Assembly: GCA_036583965.1 (NCBI GenBank)
Contig: JAZBQD010000019.1
Location: 6,022,530 to 6,086,529, forward strand
Length of the DNA stretch: 64,000 nucleotides
Origin: Prunella strophiata
Lineage: Eukaryota; Chordata; Aves; Passeriformes; Prunellidae
Direction of reading: 5' to 3'
A model generated the notes under the pieces. The model saw only the letters and a list, made by a program, of their open reading frames with translations. It was not told the origin of the DNA and ran no database searches. Positions 51,574 through 59,682 of this stretch are shown here, piece after piece (the first letter of the stretch is position 1; each line of letters opens with the position of its first letter). A program made the translations under genes and the position numbers.

Positions 51574-54031
51574 AACCTCAAGCCCTTTGTCTTTTAGCTA
51601 GATCCAAGTTGGGGAAACGTTAGGCAAAAACACTTCAGAAACTGTATAATTGGAAAGAAAGTGTGTTTTAATGTCAAAACAGGAAAAAGCCCCAATCAGA
51701 ATTTGAAACTTCTTTATGCTGGATCAGGTAAAAGAGTTTGGTCACCTTTACATTTTCATTACAAGTGCAGCCCATTTAATTTCATCTTTCAATTTATTTT
51801 GGACTCTTTCTTGCTCTGTGTGAGAAACTTGTGGTCCAGGCTGTAAAATAACAAAGGGCTTTGTAGGAGGGATGAAAAGGATCAAAAGAAGGAAAAAGAA
51901 GCCTCTTTCTGAATGTTCCTGTGGATCATAACTAGCTGTAGGAGTCAGAAATCTGCATGAAATTGAAACCACTCCTTCTGAGAAAGGCATATTCCCTCTC
52001 CTCTGGGTTATAACTTATGCAAAGGCTGTCTCCCCATTCACGCTGCTGCTGCTGCTGGCTGCTCATCTGGCTTCCCTTCCCTGTCCTCAGAGAGCTTCAC
52101 TTGTGTTTATAGTGCCTTCAAAAGGGAAGAAGTGCAGAGAAGAAAGTAAAACTAGCCTGGTAGGTCTGAGGTGTTACGAGCTGACTGGCGTAAGGGGAGT
52201 GTCCTGCTCCAGAGATGTGGGTTAAAACCACTTTGCTGGTCACAAGGAGAAGCAGCCAGTGTCCTGCTTCCCAGAGTGATGACAGACTGTGCTGCCCTGG
52301 TCACCACAGCCTCACAAGAAAGCTGTGCTTGGGGTGTGTGAGCAGAGCAGAGGAGGAGGAGGAGGTGCTTGTGTCTCCATCTCACCCAGTGAGACTGGTG
52401 GCCAAGAAAACAGCTCAGGAGTACTCAGGATCACAGCTGAGGAACACCAAACCCACTGCTCAGGCACTCTGAGTGGGGAAAACTCTGCCCAAATCTCTTT
52501 TGCCTGGTTTGGTGAGAGGATTTTAACCCAGCTCCTTTGTGTCCCCAAGTGCTCCTCTGGAAACTGCAGTTAAGGGGCTAAACTGAAACAGCTCCCAGAG
52601 GAGAGACAAAGGGAAGTTTTGGCCAAGTTGTTGCCAAACCTTGCTCTGAGCTGGACAGGACAGAGGCTGAAGAAGCATCTCTGAGCTCCAAGAGAAGACT
52701 TTATGCCCCAGACTTTGGCCGCTCTTTCCGAGTCCCATTGCTGCGCTTTGCTGCAGGGTGGAATTACCAGCTGGGCATCCTGAGCACAGATATATCTTGA
52801 AAGCCAAAACCTGGACCTGGCTTTGACAAGATCCTTTTTTTCTGTATTTACATTGTAGTTGTCTCTTGCTCCCTCCTCAGCTGGTTCCTGAGGGCTCCAG
52901 ATCTGCCAGTTTGCTGCATGGGGAGCTGGAGTTCTTGCATGTCACGCTGTGGATTCCTCCACTCAGCACTGTGGCAAAGGATTGCAGCACTGAAAACAGA
53001 AAGCCTTTCTCTAAGTGAGTTGAGTAGAGTCCTACAGGAAGCCTGGAATAAACCTCGGCCCCCAGAGCCTTTGTTCAGGGCTTTGACCACAAACCCATCT
53101 TTTCTGTAAGGACAATTTTAAAATTCCATGCTGTTTTTTGTCCACATCAGGAAAACCACTGTACAATTGGCAGTATCTGCTCAGGAGGGACCTGGGATAG
53201 GCAGGATGCAGCCACCTGGTGAAACTGCACAGTGTAGCCTGCTGAGTGCCTGCTTGCCTTATGCTTTCATCTGTTAAACTCCTTTCATGGGTAGAAAATC
53301 CTTCCCGAAATCTAATTGCACTGAATTGGACATAGTGCTTTTATTACACTGCAGGATTTGTTACCATATTGGGGTACCTGTGTAGAAACAACAGTCCAGA
53401 GAATATTTCCAAATGCCTAAGTGTACACTGACCCAAGCAGGCTTTAAGAGCTTGGTCACAGTTTAAAAAGTGGGGATTGTGCAGATGCAAAAGGAAAAAT
53501 AAACAAGATCTTGGCACATGAAGGAAAGAAGCACTGAGGTTAGAAAAGACAAGAGGAAACAACAGTTGCCAAAGGGAGATTGTGTCTCCCATCACGTACT
53601 CTCATTTCAGAAAATATTTCATATTTGAGAAACAGTAGCGTTAGGCTTCCAATGCCAATGGTTTGGTTTGAATTAGATTCAAATTTCAGTTCATTTTTCT
53701 ATTGTGAAATGAGTTGACCACCAGAGCTCTCAGGTTCTTGCACTGTTAAGCACAGTAAGTTGTAGTAACAACTATTAGCCTGTGTTACAGAGCCCTGGGT
53801 CTGCACAGCACTTGAGACCTCATGGCAATGCTCTGTCAACACAGTGGTGCTAGTGAGCAAGACAGGATTTTTGGTCAAATATTGATAGACTAGAATGTAC
53901 CCTTCATTATAGCTCAGTTACTGAACCAGTGAGTCTTAAATCCCTACATGTAGGTGATGCTTTAAGTTTTAGATTTCATATTTTCCAGATTCTGTACTGC
54001 ATTAGTATATAGCTCTGAATTTCATAAAAAT

Positions 54032-54377
54032 TGTTAGCAAGTTCTCGTCACAGTTTAGTTGGACAAAACAATCCTTTTCTAGCCCGAGAATCAGAGTACA
54101 CCATTGCAGCTTCAGCCCCAAAAAGTGTAAACAAGTGAATTGAGAAGAGCAATCTGGGAGGATGGGACCTCATAACCTGAAGCTGTAATTGGACAATTAA
54201 CCCCAATATGTAAATGGAGCAAAACTTATAAAAGTGTGAAAACTCGTGACCCGCTGTCCATCTTGGGTGTAGTCTTGGCTGGGCTCTTGTACTGTCCAAG
54301 GTGTATCCTTTGAATGCTTTTTAAATAAATATGTACTTTATTCCTTTAACACTGTCTAGCTTTTGTTCTAGGCATCA
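54032..54377 (+). mobile_element. Solo LTR with TATA box and polyA signal
   Basis: Begins TGTTAGCAAGTTCTCGTCAC and ends near TTGTTCTAGGCATCA. It carries TATAAAA at 54227-54233 and AATAAA at 54324-54329, about 95 bp apart in + orientation, the U3-R-U5 order expected of an LTR. The sequence is similar to passerine ERV LTRs as I remember them. No duplication was found at the edges, and no retroviral coding sequence adjoins it. It lies 4.7 kb upstream of the HIF1A exon in the same orientation. Confidence 0.82.
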
Positions 54378-54616
54378 TAGGGGTATGTACAATGAAGCAA
54401 AAGCCCAGGAAAGCCAGTGCTGAGGGCAGGCTGTTTGTGACATCCCCTGTGATGTGAGCTGCCAGCTCCAGAGATACACGGAGCTTCTCTTTAACACCCT
54501 CTGCCCCCGGTGAGTCCCTGCTCAGAATGGTCAGTGCTCTTGGGAGGTAAGATGCTTTAATTAAATCCCTGATTTCTTCCCACAGAAGTCAGAAGCTCTG
54601 CCAGTCGTTATTGACG

Positions 54617-54652
54617 GGATCCTGAGAGTAATTAGGATCCTGAGAGTAAATG
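54617..54652. repeat. 18-bp tandem duplication
   Basis: GGATCCTGAGAGTAATTA is followed immediately by a second copy that is identical for its first 15 bases. Confidence 0.85.
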
Positions 54653-54774
54653 CCCAGCACGGTGACACCTGTTTCTTCAGCAATCAGGTCCGAAGCACAG
54701 GCAGGAGCAGTTCTCACATCTTCACCCGGGCTTGCTGTGCTGCCGAGCCGCTGCCGCTGTCCTCCCGGGCCGTT

Positions 54775-54822
54775 TGCTGACTCATCAGCTTGAGCATTTG
54801 CCCTAATTAGTCATATGCAAAC
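54775..54822. promoter_or_regulatory. Clustered AP-1/MARE, homeobox and octamer-like motifs
   Basis: TGCTGACTCATCAGC (54775-54789) contains a perfect AP-1 site, TGACTCA, in a MARE-like flank. It is followed by the homeodomain palindrome CTAATTAG (54803-54810) and the octamer-like ATGCAAAC (54815-54822). The tight cluster and non-repeat composition suggest an enhancer about 4.3 kb upstream of HIF1A. Motifs this short occur by chance, so confidence is modest. Confidence 0.4.
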
Positions 54823-57326
54823 ACCATTGTGTTCAGGAAGTTCTCTAACGTAAGCGTGAGTGTGAACTTAGAGCAGCAATAAAGGTCAAGAAAAGTGAGT
54901 AAGGCATCATATACTGGAAGAAGTTTCTGTTATCAGCCACTGGGAAAGCGGGAAAGAAAGTGTATATGCAGACTATTAGAGGAGTGACGCAAATGTTTAA
55001 TAAAGGGAAGGATGTGTGTGAGGGAGAGCTTTTGCTTAACATCTCTCAAGAGCTGCTACAGCATGAAATGCTTAATTGCAGAGCAAGTTTCCACTAACAC
55101 CCTTCTGAAACACAGCTGGGTTTGGAAGCATTATTCTTTATTATGAGCTCGGGGTAAGCATGTTTGGCATGAAAGAAATGTGTCTCGTAAGGAGACCACA
55201 ACACTTACTCACAGCTCCCCAGACAGTTCATGCTGGGAAGTTTGATATCTTTGAACAATCATTTGAGCAGCATTAGCAAAGCGTAGACTGGGATTTTTCT
55301 CCAGTGATTTTTACTCAGGGGTCACCAACACATCTCGAGCTGTTGTGTCCAAGTGATTTAAAGTGAGCAGAACCTTAGGTAAGAATACTCAAGGAGAAAC
55401 CCTTTTGATGTATTGCACATTATGTGAATTTGGATAGTGGTAATAAAGGTGCACAAGTGAATCCTAAGTTATCCATGCTTAATAGGCACTATAATTGTCA
55501 TTCAAAGAGTGACAAGAGTGAAAATAAAATCTTATTGGGTAGGGTAAGGTGAGCTCTGTAGGTCACAACTCAGCAGTCCCTGGTCCAGACCGCATCAAGT
55601 GCCTCTTGGTCTTTGAAGGACACTGAGATTGCAGTCAAAGTAAAGAAGAGGCTTTCACTTTCATGTGTGCCAGGCTCACCAGGAACCACTTCAAGCCTCA
55701 GTCTGAGAGATTAGAGAAGCTGCAACGGCTGCTCTGAGTTGCACCAGCCTCCTCTAAGGCACGGGAAGTACCTCTGTTATCACCACTTCACTACCAAAAC
55801 TCCCCAGATGCGTTCCAGGGGCTCTGATGGGGAAGGTGGCACTGAGCTGGCCTTGTCATTTCTGCACCCACCAGGAGATCCCTCCCCATTTAACCAGAAA
55901 ATTCTCTAGGGGCTGTTATGGTGACTCTGTGAACAGACTAAAAAAACCTGCACAGCTGCAGTGCACAACTGAATTTCTTCCTATGTTTGAGCTGCCTAAA
56001 CCTCATTTTGAAAGATAAAGTTGTCTGTGAGCCCTTGGGGAGGGCTTCTTGGTACTTATGCAAGACACTTGAGGTTGAGTCTTGCTTAGATTGTTTTTCT
56101 TCTCGAGGCTCCAGCGAGCACAGAACAACAGAAATATCAGTAGTTCACAGCCACGCTGCCACGGGCTATTGTGTTGTCACAGCTCATAAGCAAAGCAGAG
56201 CTGGGCTTTGTCCATGTTTGGATGGAAAAACCTTGAAGGAATAAAAGTAGTCAGAAGCACCTGTGCCTCTTCCACATATCTGACTGCTGTGGGCAGAAGC
56301 AATCCTTGTCATGCAGGAGCTCCTTGTGATTGCTAACAAATGTCACAGTCACTGCTTTTTCTTCTTCTAAATAAAAAAATTAATAACCCCCCCTCAAACA
56401 CAGAACACCCATGACTGTATGCCTAAACCAACTGCTTGTTACCTGGAAGTTGGGAATCCACAGCAGAAGTGTTAGGAAGGTGCAGTACTGAAGCACCATC
56501 TACTTTGCCCTGCAGGTGTTTCTTATGTCACCACACGTGCACACAGCAGCTAAAGAATGTCACTTATGCCTGTCAAAGCTGCTTTTTTTTTTTAGAGGTA
56601 TCATTACTGCTGAGCTGCAAACTGAGTAGTCTCGTAAGGTTCAGCTCCAGATGGTCACTTGAAGTCCTTGCTAGTGGGAACCCACAAGGTGTGAAGGAAC
56701 CCCTGAGCTCTGTGGGGTCACTCCAGCTGCAACTGTGCCTTTCCTGCCTCCCCAGAGTGCTCACCCACACATGATCCTGAGCAAAGAGTACAGAGCTTAG
56801 GCTTTTAACTTTAAATGTGTGGGCTCTGCCCCCAGATTTCCCCTCCTTGCTCTCCCATGGCTGTTTCCTGGCTCCTGATCCAAGAGGCCACTCGTCTGTG
56901 TGGCCATGTCAGTGCCAGGTGTCCACTGTCCAGCCCCTCCTGCTGAGCCTCCAGGGCCAGCCAAGGTTAGCAGCAGATCCTGGGGCTCCCAGGTGAGCAG
57001 TGCCTGAGGTCAGGCTTGCCGTGGGGGGAGCAGGGAGAGGAAACTTGGACACAGGCACTGGGATGATGGCATAGGATCTGGGTCAGCCTGGGTGGGTGGC
57101 AGGGAAGGCAGAGGGGTCGCAGTGCCTCGGCACAGCCCTGGTCCAGTCTCCTGGCTCTGCTGTTGGGTTTGGTTTCGGTTTGGGAAGTTGTAAAACTTGC
57201 TTGAAATGTGCTTAATTACCTGTCGGTTCCCCTTCTGGGCTGCCCGGCTGCGGAGCTGACTGTTCCCTTTAATTAATGTGAGGTTCTGAACCCTTTAACT
57301 GGAAATGGACTAGAAAACGTCTTGTG

Positions 57327-57709
57327 AGGAGTGCCTGCGGGAGCTGGGTTTGATTCCTCTGGAGAAGAGGATGTGCAGGGATGTGCAGTGCTCCATCACT
57401 GTCTAAAACTCCCTGAGAGGAAGCTCTGTAGGGAGGTCTCTGCTGCCGTGGCTGCAGTGAGAGAACAGGAGAACAGGCTCTTAAGGCAAGTCAGGGGAAA
57501 TTCAGATTAGATAGTAGAAAATAAAAATTTCGCTGTTAGAACGGTCAGGCATGGGAATAGGCTGTTCGGGTGTGGTGGAGTCACCGTCCCTGGAGGTGTT
57601 TAGGGGCTCTGGGGGATGCGGTTTAGGGGCTCCAGGGGCAGTGCCAGGTGGATGCTCGGACTGGATGATCTTAAAGGTCTCTTCCAACCTCGATGCTTCA
57701 ATGAGTCTA
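57327..57709 (+). mobile_element. CR1 LINE 3' fragment beside the HIF1A promoter
   Basis: A degraded copy of the chicken-repeat-1 3' end in + orientation. Recognisable parts are GGGAGCTGGGTTTG near the start, GTGGAGTCACCGTCCCTGGA in the middle, and GGATGATCTTAAAGGTCTC and TCCAACCTCGATGCTTCAATG at the end. Part of the internal sequence is rearranged or lost. It abuts the upstream edge of the HIF1A CpG island. It is 5'-truncated and encodes nothing intact. Confidence 0.88.
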
Positions 57710-57944
57710 AACGCCCTGGGGTTTTACTGTAGTCCGACACCTTTGGGAGAGGCAGCGGACTCAAGCATTGAACAAAGTTACGTGGGAAAGGAAAAAAGAA
57801 GGAGATAAAGAAGGCACTAACTCCTCGTGCTGTGCCCACGGGGCTGCGATTTGTGGCGGGATCGGCGCGGGCGATGCTCGGCGCGGCAGCGAGCGGGCCG
57901 GGCCGGGCCGGGGCGGACCGGGCCGAGCCCCCGACGGCGGCCGC

Positions 57945-58778
57945 TGTGGGGCCGGTGTAGGGCGGTGTGGGGCCGGTGTGGGCGGTGTGAGGGCGATGTG
58001 GGGCCGGTGTAGGGCGGTGTGGGGCCGGTGTAGGGCGGTGTGGGGCCGGTGTAGGGCGGTGTGGGGCCGGTGTAGGGCGGTGTGGGGCCGGTGTAGGGCG
58101 GTGTGGGGCCGGTGTAGGGCGGTGTGGGGCCGGTGTAGGGCGGTGTGGGGCCGGTGTGGGCAGTGTGAGGGCGGTGTGGGGCCGGTGAGGGGCCGGTGCG
58201 GGACGGGTGTGGGGCCGGTGTGGGCGGTGTGAGGGCGATGTGGGGCCGGTGTAGGGCCGGTGTAGGGCGGTGTGAGGCCGGTGTAGGGCGGTGTGGGGCC
58301 GGTGTAGGGCGGTGTGGGGCCGGTGTAGGGCGGTGTGGGGCCGGTGTAGGGCGGTGTGGGGCCGGTGTAGGGCGGTGTGGGGCCGGTGTAGGGCGGTGTG
58401 GGGCCGGTGTAGGGCGGTGTGGGGCCGGTGTAGGGCGGTGTGGGGCCGGTGTAGGGCGGTGTGAGGGCGATGTGGGGCCGGTGTAGGGCGGTGCGGGGCC
58501 GGTGTGGGGTCGGTGGAGGGCAGTGTAAGGGCGGTGTGGGGCCGGTGTAGGGCGGAGTGGGGCCGGTGTAGGGCGGAGTGGGGCCGGTGTAGGGCGGAGT
58601 GGGGCCGGTGTAGGGCGGAGTGGGGCCGGTGTAGGGCGGAGTGGGGCCGGTGTAGGGCGGAGTGGGGCCGGTGAGGGGCCGGTGCGGGACGGGTGTGGGC
58701 GGTGTGAGGGCGATGTGGGGCCGGTGTAGGGCGGAGTGGGGCCGGTGTAGGGCGGAGTGGGGCCGGTGTAGGGCGGGG
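57945..58778 (+). repeat. 21-bp GC-rich minisatellite in the HIF1A promoter
   Basis: About 40 units of 21 bp, each made of two related halves, GTGTGGGGCC and GGTGTAGGGCG. Most units hold a GGGCGG core (Sp1-type GC box) and GGTGTGGGG (reverse CACCC box, KLF type). Three homogeneous blocks (about 58000-58160, 58265-58460 and 58530-58665) are separated by spacer variants containing GTGTGAGGGCGATGTGG. The third block carries a T-to-A variant (GGGCGGAGTGG). A 30-bp spacer segment at 58184-58213 recurs at 58670-58699, so whole segments were duplicated as well as single units. Because 21 is a multiple of three, several frames stay open for hundreds of codons; these are not genes. Confidence 0.93.
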
Positions 58779-58833
58779 GGGCAGGTTGTGGCCGGGGGGC
58801 CGGCCGGGCCCGGCCGCCCCGCACGCAGCGCCG

Positions 58834-58839
58834 CACGTG
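58834..58839 (+). promoter_or_regulatory. CACGTG E-box containing an HRE core
   Basis: The sequence GCACGTGAGG contains CACGTG, an E-box bound by MYC/MAX/USF-type bHLH factors, and includes ACGTG, the core of a hypoxia response element. It lies about 275 bp upstream of the HIF1A start codon. Autoregulation by HIF is possible, but the site is only a short motif match. Confidence 0.4.
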
Positions 58840-58857
58840 AGGCGCCGGCCCCCCGCC

Positions 58858-58875
58858 CAGCTGAGCGCTCAGCTG
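58858..58875. promoter_or_regulatory. 18-bp perfect palindrome with two CAGCTG E-boxes
   Basis: CAGCTGAGCGCTCAGCTG reads the same on both strands. It is two CAGCTG E-boxes separated by AGCGCT. It lies 235-252 bp upstream of the HIF1A ATG, in the core promoter or the 5' end of the 5' UTR. CAGCTG is bound by class I/II bHLH dimers such as MyoD/E-protein or TFAP4. Binding is inferred; the symmetry is directly visible. Confidence 0.5.
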
Positions 58876-58981
58876 ACCCCGCCAGGGCCGGGCCGCGCCG
58901 CCGCTCCTCACTGGCGCAGCGCGGGCCCCGCGCCGCGCCTCGCCGCCGCCGCGCCCCGCACCTCCCGCTGCCCGTGCCCCG

Positions 58982-58990
58982 ATGCTCTGA
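58982..58990 (+). other. Two-codon upstream ORF in the probable HIF1A 5' UTR
   Basis: ATG CTC TGA is the only ATG between the minisatellite and the HIF1A start codon. It would be a minimal upstream ORF ending about 120 nt before the main ATG. Its context (CCCGATGC) is weak, so leaky scanning is expected. It matters only if transcription starts upstream of 58982, which is not shown by the sequence. Confidence 0.35.
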
Positions 58991-59109
58991 GCCCCGCGCG
59001 GCCCCAGACCCGCCAGCGCCGCCATCTCCCCGCGCCCCGTGGCGGCCATCGGAGCCGCGGCACGCCTCGCATCCAGGGAGCCGGCGGGAGGAGAAGCCAT
59101 CCCGCCGCC

Positions 59110-59144
59110 ATGGACAGCCCCGGCGGCGTCACCGACAAGAAGAG
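59110..59144 (+). CDS. HIF1A: HIF-1 alpha, first coding exon (5' part of CDS only)
   Basis: This exon encodes the first 11 codons and two bases of codon 12, read as MDSPGGVTDKK(R). HIF-1 alpha is the oxygen-regulated bHLH-PAS subunit that pairs with ARNT and activates genes through RCGTG hypoxia elements in the nucleus. The start lies in a perfect Kozak context (GCCGCCATGG). The exon stops at AAGAG|GTTACC, a usable donor, after the second base of codon 12; a following G would restore arginine. This is the phase I recall for the HIF1A exon 1/exon 2 junction, after which the bHLH basic region begins. The residues match the avian N-terminus as I remember it; mammals start MEGAGGANDKKK. The bHLH, PAS, oxygen-dependent degradation and transactivation exons lie beyond the window. 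The 5' UTR is probably a few hundred bases, inside the CpG island. The call rests on 12 residues plus promoter context. Confidence 0.88.
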
Positions 59145-59666
59145 GTTACCGATGCCGCGCCGCCCGCCCCCCGCCTCCCCCCGCTCGCCGCCGCCGGGCC
59201 CCGCCGCCCCCTGCTTTGTTACCGCCGCCCCCCTCCTCGTCCTCTTCCCCGCTGCCCTCCCCGCGCTCCCCCGGCCCGCGGAGCGCTCCGCTCTTCCATT
59301 CCTCCTTCTCCTTCTCGTCCACGTCGCCATTTTGTCGGCGGGGGGAGCGGGCCGGGGCTCGGGGCTGGCGGCGGGGCCGGGGGGAAGCGCCCGGTGCCGG
59401 GCAGCGAGCCGGGGGCTGCTCCGCCGCTGGGAATGAGCGGGCAGGGATTGATCGTGCCCCGAGCCCGGCGCGCTCCGAGCCCGCCGTGCCCCGGCTTTGT
59501 GCGGAAAAGGGCCGGTTCGCAGTCTGGAGATATTAAGCTTTAAAAAAATCCCCAAAAGTCGCGTTGTGGAGGTGTAAGGGGGGGATGGGGAGGGGGAGCG
59601 GATGGACAATGTGAGTTGAGGAGTATGAATAATTCACCGAGGATTGTAAGCGCAAATTAGAGGAAA

Positions 59667-59682
59667 GGGGGGGGGGGGGGGG
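59667..59682 (+). repeat. G16 homopolymer in HIF1A intron 1
   Basis: Sixteen consecutive G within the first 550 bases of intron 1. It is prone to length error and to quadruplex formation. Confidence 0.9.

Larger units (their letters stand above)
40861..54031. other. Intergenic, no gene recognised
   Basis: About 13 kb of mostly unique DNA with a T22 run at 45854-45875, an A-rich tract near 43374-43403, an AAAC tract at 51551-51573 and a five-unit CTG tract near 52042. Unique stretches with conserved-element texture occur at about 43190-43360 and 47870-47960. No CR1, LTR or exon was recognised. Confidence 0.5.
54378..57326. other. HIF1A upstream region, no gene recognised
   Basis: Unique DNA with an 18-bp tandem duplication of GGATCCTGAGAGTAA-type sequence (54617-54652) and the motif cluster near 54.8 kb. 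No exon was recognised. Confidence 0.5.

Noticed and set aside
1..57300. Search by eye for PRKCH 3' exons or other neighbouring genes
   Set aside because: No frame showed the kinase C-terminal or any other recognisable exon, so the span is treated as intergenic.
57768..58486. Arginine/glycine/valine-rich + strand frames (GRCRAVW and similar) in the promoter
   Set aside because: Direct translations of the 21-bp minisatellite, upstream of the HIF1A start and in mutually conflicting frames.
58662..59609. Several 165-293 codon frames in both strands around HIF1A exon 1
   Set aside because: GC-rich CpG-island DNA has few stop codons. Only the short exon with Kozak start, recognisable HIF-1 alpha residues and splice donor is supported.
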